Shown here piece by piece: positions 21,401 through 30,389 of a stretch of 36,699 nt of DNA. Under the pieces are notes generated by a model, which had not been told where the DNA came from, searched no databases, and saw only the letters and a list, made by a program, of their open reading frames with translations. Numbering within the stretch: position 1 is the first letter of the stretch; each line of letters starts with the position of its first letter. The translations under genes were made by a program, and so were the position numbers. Source of the stretch: a virus; the IMG/VR virus record IMGVR_UViG_3300027980_000070, positions 1-36,699 of that record; one strand, given 5' to 3'.

Positions 21401-24400
21401 AGTGACAGTCATGTTCCTGAACGCTGGTGGAATCTTATCAACTCCGAGCATGTTCCGTACCATGACACGATCCATCTTGATCTGACTTTCCTTGTCACGG
21501 AGCTGACCGATTGCACGATACACGCGCTGATTGATCAACTCTTCAGTGATACGTTCAGCACGTTCAGCCTTTTCATCTTTCCACCATGACTCTGTTTGCC
21601 TGGTCAACTCTTTCAGAATCTTGTCACGTAGAGTCTCGTTAGCTTTGTCAGTGGATGACTGAGCTTTTTTCTGGTACGCTTCAAACGCTTCCTCAGTCAT
21701 CCCTGCCATTGCTGCATCAGTGAACAGTGGTTGGTAACGGTTGACAGCTTCAGCCGTGTTGATCTGATCCTCAGTTGCCAGCATCCGGTCAAGGACTTGA
21801 CGCATCTCGTCATCCAGGTTGACCCGCAAATCACCGCGCATCTTCCGATACAGATCAGTCAACCATCGAGCAAACGCCCTGAACGCCTCCCGCAGTTCCA
21901 GAGATGGAGCTTTACCTTCCATCAAGTATGTCTCGAATCCACGCGCAAACTGCTCATGTGTTGCTCTGATGATTGCGCTGTTGATCTCATCTGCTCCTGC
22001 GCTACCTGTGTCGATGAACTGGATAATGTGGTCACTGCTGATCAGATCTTCAGAGATCCCCGCTTCCTGTTTCAGATAACGGTTCGCCTCTTTCGCCACT
22101 TCACCAGCGTTACGCTTGAACCATTCATTGATTGGTGACATTCCTTCAGGGTTGAACTGCTTTTCCATCTCAAGGAAGAAGTGAGCAGACTCGTGCAGGA
22201 ATGTTGACATGTCACTGGCTTCAGTGAGTCGGATCAGGTTCGTTTCAGGATCAAAGAAACCTCGTGCTTCTTGTCTGAATATGTTCGGGTCTTCAATCGC
22301 GTCAACCTCTGCTTGAATTAGATCAACAAGCTGCCGATCTACAGCATCAAGCTCTAACAGGTCTTTAGCTGCTGTTAACCTGTCAAAATCATCTCTTGCT
22401 TCGATCAAGTCTCCCCATAACAATTGTTCTTCTTCTGAAACTTGTCCGACCAACGGTGAGCTTATTTCAAACAATTCCGCGTCAATGTCTGCTTCTTCTG
22501 CGGCAGCTAATCTGTGTGTTCCAGTTATTGCTTGTTCGTCAACTACAACAATTGGTCTACCCATCCAACCATTCTTACGCATATCGTCAGCAAGAATTCT
22601 GATCTTGTCGAAATCCCTGACTTCGTGTAATGTTTCAATCCCTTCTTGAGACAAACCTTCAACACGTTCAGCAAGCTCAACCTGTTTCTCAACAAACGGC
22701 CCCTCAATCGCCAGACCAGACTCAGTGTAAACCTGCTGCACTGATTTACCGGTGCGCTCCGACATGACAGCAGCCCACGCCGGGATGATCTGTGCTGAGA
22801 TCTTAGCAACCTGATCGGTGACACGTCCGGTGTCGATCAACTGTTGCTTAACCGATTCATAAACCTGCTGCGACTCCTGGAACGTGTCAGCGTTGCTTTC
22901 AGCTTCACTCATCAACGACGCAACATAGTCACGATGCTCGACTGATTCAGTCTGCGACTCGAACGGTGTGAGTGAGTCAGCACTGAGTCGCATGTGGGGG
23001 CGCAGCGCGTCAAAATGATCACTGTCAGCCACATTCGCAACAAAGTCAGGTATTGGTATCAGAACGTCACCACCGAGCGCAGCAGCGTCATCTATCTGCT
23101 CTGCGATGAACTTAAACGCCGGATCTTCTACAGCATCAATGTCATTCTCTTGTAAATACTCTTGCAACCGTTCAGCAGGGACATAGACAACATCGTCCTC
23201 TGTTGATGCTTGCTCGACAAACCGACGCACGTCATCCCGGTTACGTTTGACCGCTTTACTGTTCTGAGAGATCTCGGCAAGCTCATCAATCTTACGCTGT
23301 TCAGCGATGTTCTGAGTCTCAGCCTTGACACCGTTGATCGCAACAGTTGTCGCTGTGCCGAATGCACCGATGACAGCCGACGCCCTGGCGCCTTCAACCG
23401 CTGATTCAATTACACCATCGAGAGTGTCAACGCTGAACACGTTATCGAGAACCTGATTAATATCCTGCTCTGTGAATGATTCCTTGTCGGCGAACTTCGC
23501 AAACTCACCAAATAGAGTTTGAGCGCCTTGTTGTAAACCCTCGGTGATACTCTCGCTACCGACCATCACCGCATAATTGCGACCAAGTTCAATCAACTTA
23601 TCCCGTGCTGTCTTACTTCTCAGGACGTTCTTCACTCGTTGCTTGAGCATGCTGTTGAACAGCTTCTTTGATCCGCTGAACACTTTACCAACTTTACTGA
23701 GTGAGAATCCTTCCAGTGCTGCGGCAACAGTACCGTAAGCGATTGACGCATACGCTGCTGTCTGCTGGTCGATCTCGTTACCGTCTTCATCTTTGAACCG
23801 GCTGAACTCGTCAAATGAGCTGCCAGTTTCAAGATCAAGAACCTGCTTCATCACGGACGCTCGTGCAACAGGGACCATGCTGCGGATACCGAGCAGACCA
23901 CCAGCCACCGCCCCCGCTGGAACTGTGACAATCTCCTCCGGTGCTAACGCCTGTGGTCCCAACTGACCGCCGACAACCGCAGCAGTCGCGCCAGCAGCAG
24001 CACCAGTGACAAGACCTTCAGCCAATCGACCAGCGCCAGCGTTCGCCATTGCGATGTAATTGGGGATCTGTTCGGATGCAGCACCAACAGCTTTGAAGAA
24101 CTGTCCCTGGTCATCCTCGTGAGTGATTGCTGTTTGGAGATTATGCAGATGATCAACACGCTCTATCTCAGATTCAGTCAGCGGTGTTCCACCAGGTATA
24201 CCGATCAGATTATAGACGTTACGCGCTTGCAGACCACTCAGTTCGACATTGACCTGACCACGCTCAAACCGACTACCGAGATAATTACCTTTCTCACGCA
24301 ACCACTGTTCCACCCCGGTGAACGTGTCAACGTCATCATGGAATTGTGACGCGATGCTGTGATCTTCAAAGAATCCAGCAGTGACAGAGAAATCCCGCGC

Positions 24401-24742
24401 CATCGCATTGATGTCTAATTTATCAAATGCTGCTTGCTGCTTGAACTCCTCAAGACTCGGTGCAACGATTGGAGCAGGAACACCAGACTGGTTACTGAGT
24501 CGCACAGCTTCAGCGTACTTATCTGGATTCTGCTTTGTCGCGTCGAGGAATGTTGCACGAAGGGGGGCGTTCGTGGATGGTTCCAGAGTTGCCGTGAAAT
24601 CTACATCGGCAAACACCTGATCAAAGTTAGTCGGTGATGGTTCAAAAGTTGGAGATGATAGTGTTTCTTGAATCGGCTGATCAGGAACAAGATCAACATT
24701 TTCAGATTCAAGAATATCAAAAGCCTTATCAAAATCACTCAT
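18428..24742 (-). CDS. Giant internal virion 'polyvalent' protein with HExxH motif
   Basis: 2104 residues, the largest gene here. It occupies the slot of the giant internal core protein in T7-like virions, which is ejected with DNA. Visible segments: Gly/Ala-rich membrane-prone helices (~250-290, TGAAAGATAAVVGGQLG); a ParB-like patch (RILADDMRKNGWMGRPIVVV … GTHRLAAAEEAD, GTHR at 741-744); a zincin-type HESAH (850-854) in MSTFLHESAHFFLEMEKQF; long charged helical regions (~1050-1500); a C-terminal ~500 residues resembling domain LPD38 of polyvalent proteins, with a hydrophobic FTMFFTFFSSLW / VMFLFMIPVAF pair. No lytic transglycosylase motif was seen. The role is probably genome ejection plus early action on host proteins or DNA; the metallopeptidase is inferred from motif only. 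It starts by ATGA overlap. Confidence 0.85.
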   Translation of the reverse strand: MSDFDKAFDILESENVDLVPDQPIQETLSSPTFEPSPTNFDQVFADVDFTATLEPSTNAPLRATFLDATKQNPDKYAEAVRLSNQSGVPAPIVAPSLEEFKQQAAFDKLDINAMARDFSVTAGFFEDHSIASQFHDDVDTFTGVEQWLREKGNYLGSRFERGQVNVELSGLQARNVYNLIGIPGGTPLTESEIERVDHLHNLQTAITHEDDQGQFFKAVGAASEQIPNYIAMANAGAGRLAEGLVTGAAAGATAAVVGGQLGPQALAPEEIVTVPAGAVAGGLLGIRSMVPVARASVMKQVLDLETGSSFDEFSRFKDEDGNEIDQQTAAYASIAYGTVAAALEGFSLSKVGKVFSGSKKLFNSMLKQRVKNVLRSKTARDKLIELGRNYAVMVGSESITEGLQQGAQTLFGEFAKFADKESFTEQDINQVLDNVFSVDTLDGVIESAVEGARASAVIGAFGTATTVAINGVKAETQNIAEQRKIDELAEISQNSKAVKRNRDDVRRFVEQASTEDDVVYVPAERLQEYLQENDIDAVEDPAFKFIAEQIDDAAALGGDVLIPIPDFVANVADSDHFDALRPHMRLSADSLTPFESQTESVEHRDYVASLMSEAESNADTFQESQQVYESVKQQLIDTGRVTDQVAKISAQIIPAWAAVMSERTGKSVQQVYTESGLAIEGPFVEKQVELAERVEGLSQEGIETLHEVRDFDKIRILADDMRKNGWMGRPIVVVDEQAITGTHRLAAAEEADIDAELFEISSPLVGQVSEEEQLLWGDLIEARDDFDRLTAAKDLLELDAVDRQLVDLIQAEVDAIEDPNIFRQEARGFFDPETNLIRLTEASDMSTFLHESAHFFLEMEKQFNPEGMSPINEWFKRNAGEVAKEANRYLKQEAGISEDLISSDHIIQFIDTGSAGADEINSAIIRATHEQFARGFETYLMEGKAPSLELREAFRAFARWLTDLYRKMRGDLRVNLDDEMRQVLDRMLATEDQINTAEAVNRYQPLFTDAAMAGMTEEAFEAYQKKAQSSTDKANETLRDKILKELTRQTESWWKDEKAERAERITEELINQRVYRAIGQLRDKESQIKMDRVMVRNMLGVDKIPPAFRNMTVTGAGGVTPDDAAAFLGYNSGSEMLNDILDARSIKEVANEQAEAEMKVEHGDILNDGTLDEQAHDAAHNEERGRAILQEMKQLAKGQQRPTIDRATIKQLAAENIGRLPLNKIRPAKYRRAEIKAAQAAQSAMDNNDRGAALRAKTQQAMNFYLWRSAVDAQLEGEKIVRFTRKFSKKTARTALAKAGNGYLDQIDGILARFQFRGSVTAAQEKRDSIETWAAQRAEDGDNIQLTKEVLAETFRMHYKEIPFDQLKGVRDSLKNLDHVARFANKIKREEELIEFQEVKKEWLDHLDNLPDKFTASRADIVTGGVVKKFNWSISQMTKIPFLASWLDGGERIGLSHDLMIQPITDATQQEQRLWNQVGKKVMDAINGRSKEDVRRHNTKLFIPEIDDHLFGHQLISVALNTGNRSNLEKMLKGEGWVTPDATDEEISVNNPQLQAVLRHMSESDWQLVDLIWRQIDELFPLMAEVHKKTSGLTLAKVDAQKVDTSFGEFRGGYYPIKYDPLRSKRASDTQDKIDEQTQSMFGDGGFIKPTADTGAKIERTQYFAPIRFSLDVVPNHIQEVIHYITHFDSVRQIHKLTNDPEISDKIVSKIGRDEYRQIKPWLNDIAKDGREAPSKTFFEEILRRLRFGTTLGMMGFKASTGVIQISGLSNTYAEVGAKYANRGLRHVVGSPQTMKDAWKFASENSKIMENRVNTMDREVRNAMQKIEGKRGLLATTQEVSMKHIALVQTYMVDLPSWYAGYYKGIDEAKVDLNAENFNSMSDYNDAVEKKATQRADWVVENVQGSGLTKDLPAIMRNQSESNRMFTMFFTFFSSLWNMERDVVRGTKAGRYSATTLAAKVMFLFMIPVAFEMAMRGQLSDDDDDDRSAWERYLTGLALYPVQSVPFIRDVVNGVSGEYKFQLTPLAGIIEQGLKGAPKVSEALLTDEELSKGSVKGASKLIGAWFGIPGVSQAWNSSEHLEEVIADGEEFTVRELLFGPDRGK

Positions 24743-26346
24743 TCTAAGATCCCTGCTCTCACTGAGGCTTGGTAAAGTCTGACAATGTTTTCAGAGCTGA
24801 CCGACATTCCTCTTGTTCTCAACTCTGATGCGAGAGTGTCAAGATGTTGTGAAGGAACGTCTTCAATACCCTGATCCTTTTGCCATGTTACACCAAGGAA
24901 TGATTTATCGATAGCTGCTTTTTTGGTGAAACTGTTACCAACGTCACGAATCTCAGCTTCAGTCAACTTGGAACCTTTAACATCTTCAGCAGCGTTGAGT
25001 TCATCAGTGAACACCTGATAGATTTGATTGACGAACTCAGCATCTTTTTCAGGTTTAATTCTGCGACCAAGGATCTGTTCAACTGTAGACTTCATTATCG
25101 CAGATGTTGACTGAATGCGAGTTGTTTCAGTGTTCTTCCGCCCACCACGGGCTGACAGTATTGCTGATGTCAACTTGGTCCGGTCAGTCCTGTTCAGGTA
25201 CGAGTAATGATCAAGCGGATCAACCTTTGACAATTGATCAGGTGGTAAGCTCATCACGTCAAAGAATCTCGCCTGATCAGTGATGATCTGTTCTCCTGTG
25301 ACAAATTCTTCCTCAGCTCTCATCAGAGAGTCACGACCATTCGGACCGATAGCTTCCCAGATGTCCAGCGGAACGTCACCAGTCTTCTTTTTACCGGACG
25401 AAATATCAGCATCCCAACTGTTGACTTGTTCCTCTGCGAAGTCTTTCCTAGCTCGCTCATCAACAGTGAACTGGTTGTTAATTTGACGCTGGATCTCTTT
25501 ACGCCGGTCAGGGTCTTCTTCTTGTCGTGCAACAGCGAGCATGTCTTTCAATGGTGCCCCTGCTGAATAGATCTCAAACACTCGACCATTGACATACTGT
25601 TTATCGGCTTCTTTTCCCAGCTTCTCATTGAGTCTGACAGCCTCGCTACCCTCAAGCATATCGCCTTGAGTTTCCATCAGGTCGTTGGCGTTCTCAAGAT
25701 CACCTCGCGACAGAGCACCATTGATCGCGTTACTGATGAACGATGACCTGAACGATTCAAGATCTCGCGCTGTGACTTCATCGCCTACCAGCTCACGACG
25801 ATCCTGAATAGCTAACTCACCGAGCGAAAGATATGTAGCCAGCTCTTTATCGTTATTGTAGTACAGATTGGCGTTCTTGAGAGCGTTCTGTTCTTGAGCT
25901 TTACTGGTGGCGAGCATCCATGTTTCTTGACCCTTTGACGCATGACGCAAGATCGACGCTCTGTCACGAGTAACACGCACCGCTGCGGCACTTTGAAACA
26001 TCGCGGCAGCTTGAGGATTGAGTTCTTTGGAGTAACGAGCAACCATATCGTCAAGATTCCTGGTTGCCGCTTCCGCACTATCGAGAGCTGTACGACCTTG
26101 AGTATTAAAGTAACCGTCATTCGGATTGAAGAACATTTCGTTCTTCTCGTTGTCAAACGCCAGCATTGCATTTTCAGCAGCGGAACGGTCACGCTGCTGT
26201 TGGAACTGTTGCAGACCTTTCGTCAGGTTCGTCAACCCGGACGCAAGCGCACGAGTGCCAGAACTCACATCAGCAACCCGCGCACGCGGCTGCTGGGTAA
26301 CTGGTGTTCGAACCGTTGGTGTAGATACTCTCGGTACTTGAGGCAT
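24739..26346 (-). CDS. Internal virion (ejection) protein, gp15-like position
   Basis: 535 residues from ATG 26346 (TAATG overlap with the gene before). A Pro/Thr/Arg-rich N-terminus (MPQVPRVSTPTVRTPVTQQP) is followed by long helices, with Gln- and Ala-rich stretches (LTNLTKGLQQFQQQRDRSAA, AAMFQSAAAVRVTRDRASIL). There are no membrane spans or enzyme motifs. Its place between the gp14-like protein and the giant protein, and its size, match the middle internal core/ejectosome protein of T7-like podoviruses. By family analogy it would help form the periplasmic conduit during DNA entry. The call rests on synteny and composition. Confidence 0.7.
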   Translation of the reverse strand: MPQVPRVSTPTVRTPVTQQPRARVADVSSGTRALASGLTNLTKGLQQFQQQRDRSAAENAMLAFDNEKNEMFFNPNDGYFNTQGRTALDSAEAATRNLDDMVARYSKELNPQAAAMFQSAAAVRVTRDRASILRHASKGQETWMLATSKAQEQNALKNANLYYNNDKELATYLSLGELAIQDRRELVGDEVTARDLESFRSSFISNAINGALSRGDLENANDLMETQGDMLEGSEAVRLNEKLGKEADKQYVNGRVFEIYSAGAPLKDMLAVARQEEDPDRRKEIQRQINNQFTVDERARKDFAEEQVNSWDADISSGKKKTGDVPLDIWEAIGPNGRDSLMRAEEEFVTGEQIITDQARFFDVMSLPPDQLSKVDPLDHYSYLNRTDRTKLTSAILSARGGRKNTETTRIQSTSAIMKSTVEQILGRRIKPEKDAEFVNQIYQVFTDELNAAEDVKGSKLTEAEIRDVGNSFTKKAAIDKSFLGVTWQKDQGIEDVPSQHLDTLASELRTRGMSVSSENIVRLYQASVRAGILE

Positions 26347-26966
26347 TATGTACTCCCGAAGTTAAACCATCGTGACGCTACAGCAGTGTTACCACCTTGA
26401 CCCGCGAAACTCCCCGATGTTTGTCCTGACAAACTGAACTGACTACCCTGAGTTGTTCCGGCTACCGCGACACTACCTGTATCTTGTTTCGGAGCAGACC
26501 CGGCAAGAGATCCAGCAGCCCCACCCAATGAACCAATGGTGCTGAACACTGTACCGACAGCAGCAAGTTTACCCTGTTTCAATGCGAAGTCACCAGACGA
26601 TTCAGTCAGCTCAGCCCTGGACTCAAGTGCTGTCGCTTGCTCTTCGCCAGACTCTCTGATCCGCATCGCGTTGATTTCACCGATGAGAGCGGTATCTTCC
26701 TGGATCTGTAACGCTGTGCCGAAATCGATATTTGCACCACGCGAAGCAAGGACGGCGCGTTGACGAGAGATTAACTCAAACGCTCGCTGACGTTCCTCAT
26801 TCTCCTGAATTCGCGCCTCGTTACGAACTTCTACAGCTTGGTTGCGGTCAACAGCAGCGTTGTAATCTGCAACATCCTTTTCATACCGCGCTTGGTCAAC
26901 CTGACTCTTCGCAGTGACAGCACCGGCGATGATGACGGCTGCGTAGTACACGGCTGCATAACACAT
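26346..26966 (-). CDS. Internal virion protein, T7 gp14-like
   Basis: 206 residues. I start at ATG 26966 (MCYAAVYYAAVIIAGAVTAK), which has a GAGAGG Shine-Dalgarno and follows the gp13-like stop by one base; a longer in-frame start at 27032 lies within that gene. There is a hydrophobic N-terminal segment (residues ~4-18), then a long charged helix (YEKDVADYNAAVDRNQAVEV … NEERQRAFELISRQRAVLAS), then a Gly/Ser-rich tail (GSLGGAAGSLAGSAPKQD). This layout is that of gp14-type ejection proteins, thought to cross the outer membrane during infection. The motif RGANIDFGTALQIQ is typical of the family. Confidence 0.8.
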   Translation of the reverse strand: MCYAAVYYAAVIIAGAVTAKSQVDQARYEKDVADYNAAVDRNQAVEVRNEARIQENEERQRAFELISRQRAVLASRGANIDFGTALQIQEDTALIGEINAMRIRESGEEQATALESRAELTESSGDFALKQGKLAAVGTVFSTIGSLGGAAGSLAGSAPKQDTGSVAVAGTTQGSQFSLSGQTSGSFAGQGGNTAVASRWFNFGST

Positions 26967-26967
26967 A

Positions 26968-27435
26968 TCAACCTCTCTCCATGTGGAACCGCATAAAATA
27001 CTCACCTGAGTTGATAAACAACACAGGATCATCCATTTGAAAACCCATTCTTTTCAACCAGTTAACACTGACACGGTTCTTCACATGTACATAGTTTTCC
27101 AACATTCTATACTTTTCCAACATAATTTCCAAGACTTTAGGAACGTCTGTCATGAAATGTTTACGATATTTCAACGCTTCATCGCATCCGAGCAACCATG
27201 GTACACCGATATCAGTCACTAGTGATTTTGATGATATGCCGAAAATGACAAGCGGTACACCATCGGGAGACACCGCTGTAACAATGTCGTCTGACTTCCT
27301 GACACCGAGCATCAGTGAGTCATAGGGGTTGTGACCGGATGCAGCGTACACTTCATCACGGTCAGCCTGACGCATGTTATTAGCGACGTAAGCAACATCG
27401 AAAATGTCAGTATGTTTGAAAGTTAAATTAGCCAC
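26968..27435 (-). CDS. gp13-like protein with GNAT-type fold
   Basis: 155 residues from GTG 27435, overlapping the nozzle gene's end by eight bases. It resembles the phage gp13 family (DUF2833), which has an N-acetyltransferase-like fold: VAYVANNMRQADRDEVYAASG, DGVPLVIFGISSKSL, GVPWLLGCDEALKYRKHFM, and NYVHVKNRVSVNWLKRMGF (a GNAT-like final helix and strand). In T7 this gene product affects virion assembly/maturation. No evidence that the acetyl-CoA site is functional. It lies between the tail nozzle and the gp14-like core gene, as in T7-like operons. Confidence 0.8.
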   Translation of the reverse strand: MANLTFKHTDIFDVAYVANNMRQADRDEVYAASGHNPYDSLMLGVRKSDDIVTAVSPDGVPLVIFGISSKSLVTDIGVPWLLGCDEALKYRKHFMTDVPKVLEIMLEKYRMLENYVHVKNRVSVNWLKRMGFQMDDPVLFINSGEYFMRFHMERG

Positions 27436-29719
27436 CTATATCGAACTCCGGTGTGATGGTCAGTATTGACATGGGTAACGGATCAAGCTGACGGATTGCA
27501 ACTTTACCGTCATCGTTCCAATCTGGTGATATGGTGATGCGACGTTCATTCGTTTTCAACGCGATAGTGTTGTAACTATCAGAATCGAACCGGGGTTTAA
27601 TCTCAATCAGATTATCTGTGTCGGGTCCAACCCATCCACCTCGTGACTTCTGGAACCTTATCGCAACTTCAGCGATACTCTTCTTACGCCCCTGAGTTGA
27701 CTGTTCAGCGGAATCAATCCCCAGCGTCACGATGTCGGATAGGTATTGTAAACCGACATGAACGATTGATGCTGCCCGTGGTAATGTGATCGACCCGGAC
27801 GATACTGTCAAGTCTCTAACCACGTTGCCGTCTGCCAGTGTGATGACTGTCTCACCTTCAAGGTGGTCAAGTCCTGTCAACACTGTCACAGGTGAACCAT
27901 TATAACTCAACCCACTGTCAACATAGAATGAGTTTTCAGAGACATCATTGTATCGTTTCTCAAGTCGCTCAATGTACCGAACATCTGAACCGTTGATCGT
28001 GCGTTTCACCACGAAATAAGTAGCATCACGACCATCTTCAGCAATCGACGCAACTGACTCATACTGACCGTCAGTATCGTGTCTATGCCACGCCCAAACC
28101 TTATGCTCTTTCTGGTAAGTCAATCCGATCAAAGCACCGTCATCCATTACACACCACAGAACACCGAAGGGATCTTTCGAGTAATCCATATCAACGATAC
28201 TACGACCTTCAAACAGATGTTCAGCCATGATTGACACATCGTTGCCAGAATACCTGGCACTCTCTATCGCGTAGTTCAGATCGAAGATCTTACCACTCTT
28301 CTCGCTGGCAAACAGTATCGAATCGTTGATAATCGCTGGTCGAACTTTACTCGCCCCAGTATATGCTTGAGGTTTTGCACCGATGGTGCTGGGAGTCAGA
28401 ACAAAGTCTTGACCCTCGGTTATCCTGTAAGCGTTGCCAGACGTTAACAGAACCAGATCCTCAAGCGAGATGATGTGACGGATCTCGTTGACTTGACGAC
28501 TGTTGATGGTGAATGTAATACCGTCATCATCCCGCGTCGGTGTTGAGAACCTGAGTGAATTGAAGATACCAGACTGTGTTGCAAAGAACGTCTGAGGATT
28601 GTTGTCAGTATTGGCAAACAACCGCCGTTGCTGGTAATAACCCACAGCACCTACGTAATTGTTTACCGAGCTGATAGGAACATTCTCTTCCGGTGGTGTT
28701 CTACTTGTGTCTGGTCCGATGTTATAATCCTCAAATATTGGGTTCTTTGTTTCACCAATGAAACCATAAGTGCCTGTACCGTTTGCGACATCTTTGTAAA
28801 CCGTGTAAAATTTAGCACTGATTACAGAATCCCACGCCAACCGTATACCAGCTGTTTGCGTTAAAGATTTTGTGCGAAGAAATTGCTCACTTGATTGTAA
28901 TGATTCCACACCGTCTTCATCTGTTGCTGTGATGACATAACGGTAAGATTTATTAAAATCACCTTCGCCAGACCCGGTTGTTTGGATCGCCGCATTAACT
29001 TCAGCAACACCTCCCGCAGTGTAAACTCCGAATGTCGTTGTATCCTCATTAAGTTCAAAAGTCGTCGTTGTCAGCACTGTGATTTTATAGAAATTACCAT
29101 TCAACTCCGTCATACCGTTAACGAGCGAAATTGATACAGTATCACCAGTTGAGAACCCATGATCGGTCGTAGTTGTTACAACCCCGTTTACGGCATTGGT
29201 TACACCACTGATGTCAGCAGACACTGCGGTAGACCATGTGGGAATTGTACCAGATGATGCGAATGATATTTCAGTGAGAGTCCATGCATCGTGATCCGTT
29301 CTTGTCAGATCACGAGTCGCATAGTTGCGGTGAGCCAGAGTCATCGTGTCAGCAGACTGCACAAAGTTGATATCAAAGATGTCATCCTCTGAGTAAGGTG
29401 TAGCAATCTCAAATATCGCAGGACCGACACCATCGAGAACGTAACCCCCATCCCTGATGACACGCATCACTTGATGACCGAACTCAAGGATGTACGTTTG
29501 CTCAGTGTTGAACTCAAACGGGATCACACGAGTCTTTCTGGTCGAATCCTTGACCTCACCGATGAACCGCATCCCTGGTCGATTGTGGACACCGCCTTGC
29601 GCCCTGACGATGAAGTTACGACAGGTATCAAGACCAGTGGTGTACCGAGCAAGATCGACACGCTGATGGAGTGAAGGGTCAAGTTCACCAGATACAAAGC
29701 TGCGAAGCGTATTCTTCAT
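27428..29719 (-). CDS. Tail nozzle / tail tubular protein B-like
   Basis: 763 residues from ATG 29719, directly abutting the adaptor gene's stop. The N-terminus (LRSFVSGELDPSLHQRVDLARYTTGLDTCRNFIVRAQGGVHNRPG) is a signature of podovirus nozzle/stabilisation proteins; an equivalent occurs in T7 gp12-like and BPP-1-like phages. The remainder is beta-rich (VVTTTTDHGFSTGDTVSISL, YVITATDEDGVESLQSSEQF) with several Ig/propeller-like stretches. It should form the hexameric tail tube tip below the adaptor ring and open for DNA ejection. No enzyme motif visible. Confidence 0.88.
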   Translation of the reverse strand: MKNTLRSFVSGELDPSLHQRVDLARYTTGLDTCRNFIVRAQGGVHNRPGMRFIGEVKDSTRKTRVIPFEFNTEQTYILEFGHQVMRVIRDGGYVLDGVGPAIFEIATPYSEDDIFDINFVQSADTMTLAHRNYATRDLTRTDHDAWTLTEISFASSGTIPTWSTAVSADISGVTNAVNGVVTTTTDHGFSTGDTVSISLVNGMTELNGNFYKITVLTTTTFELNEDTTTFGVYTAGGVAEVNAAIQTTGSGEGDFNKSYRYVITATDEDGVESLQSSEQFLRTKSLTQTAGIRLAWDSVISAKFYTVYKDVANGTGTYGFIGETKNPIFEDYNIGPDTSRTPPEENVPISSVNNYVGAVGYYQQRRLFANTDNNPQTFFATQSGIFNSLRFSTPTRDDDGITFTINSRQVNEIRHIISLEDLVLLTSGNAYRITEGQDFVLTPSTIGAKPQAYTGASKVRPAIINDSILFASEKSGKIFDLNYAIESARYSGNDVSIMAEHLFEGRSIVDMDYSKDPFGVLWCVMDDGALIGLTYQKEHKVWAWHRHDTDGQYESVASIAEDGRDATYFVVKRTINGSDVRYIERLEKRYNDVSENSFYVDSGLSYNGSPVTVLTGLDHLEGETVITLADGNVVRDLTVSSGSITLPRAASIVHVGLQYLSDIVTLGIDSAEQSTQGRKKSIAEVAIRFQKSRGGWVGPDTDNLIEIKPRFDSDSYNTIALKTNERRITISPDWNDDGKVAIRQLDPLPMSILTITPEFDIGG

Positions 29720-30370
29720 TTACATCCTCGCTGTGACGAGTGCTGGGAGTTTCCGTTTCGGACGACGTGACTCATTCATGCTGGCGGATATCGCAGCACT
29801 GATTGATTGAGCATACATCACCGACGCATCTTGTCTCATTGCTCTACCTATGTCTCCACCCATCACGGGTACAGCAATGAGCATTGCCAAGTAATGTGAC
29901 AACGCTGTGACCAGTAGCGGATCAAACAGCGCCACGTCAACATCAGCAGTGTAAATTGCGTATGCTTCATTTTGGTCCGTTACGATGATCCGACCATCAC
30001 CGCCGTGTTGAATCTCAAACGGAACCGATAATTCAGGTTCGATGAACTCAGCGATGAACCGACCACGATTGGCAAGTTGATCGTCTTGTTGTGATTTGAA
30101 AGCGAAGTCACCTGTGACAATCTTGAGGTTCAAACAGTCACCAGGGTACTGGTATGTGAATACCCAGTGGAGAGGTGTTTCTGATCTGAGTTGCAGTGGT
30201 GCAACTTTTCTCGCAAACTGCCAGTCATTGTCACGTAGGACAAACTGACGAGCAGTGTCAAAGTGCAACTTACACTGTTGCGCTTCAACACTACCCTCAG
30301 TCAGCGAGTTGATACTCTTACCACGGACGCTGGCTAAAGCTCTGTTGCATACTTCAATAACATTCGACAT
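29720..30370 (-). CDS. Head-tail adaptor / tail tubular protein A-like
   Basis: 216 residues from ATG 30370 (MSNVIEVCNRALASVRGKSI; GGAGG seven bases upstream). The upstream in-frame TTG at 30376 is too close to that Shine-Dalgarno. The N-terminal helix-rich segment (QQCKLHFDTARQFVLRDNDWQFARKVAPL), followed by LHWVFTYQYPGDCL, is characteristic of the T7 gp11-like adaptor family, which forms a 12-fold ring between portal and nozzle. The C-terminal helices (ALSHYLAMLIAVPV … SMNESRRPKRKLPALV) are typical too. It precedes the nozzle gene without a gap. Confidence 0.88.
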   Translation of the reverse strand: MSNVIEVCNRALASVRGKSINSLTEGSVEAQQCKLHFDTARQFVLRDNDWQFARKVAPLQLRSETPLHWVFTYQYPGDCLNLKIVTGDFAFKSQQDDQLANRGRFIAEFIEPELSVPFEIQHGGDGRIIVTDQNEAYAIYTADVDVALFDPLLVTALSHYLAMLIAVPVMGGDIGRAMRQDASVMYAQSISAAISASMNESRRPKRKLPALVTARM

Positions 30371-30389
30371 AACCAACCTCCGTTAATTG

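Noticed and set aside
22480-22530. A true ParB partition function
   Set aside because: Only a short GTHRLAAA-type patch inside a 2104-residue virion protein; no ParA, no parS-like repeats.
18428-24742. Several 60-135-codon ORFs on the plus strand opposite the giant gene
   Set aside because: All are antisense shadows without ribosome-binding sites or recognisable content.
26967-27032. Upstream start at 27032 for the gp14-like protein
   Set aside because: It falls inside the gp13-like gene; ATG 26966 has a proper Shine-Dalgarno and a typical hydrophobic N-terminus.
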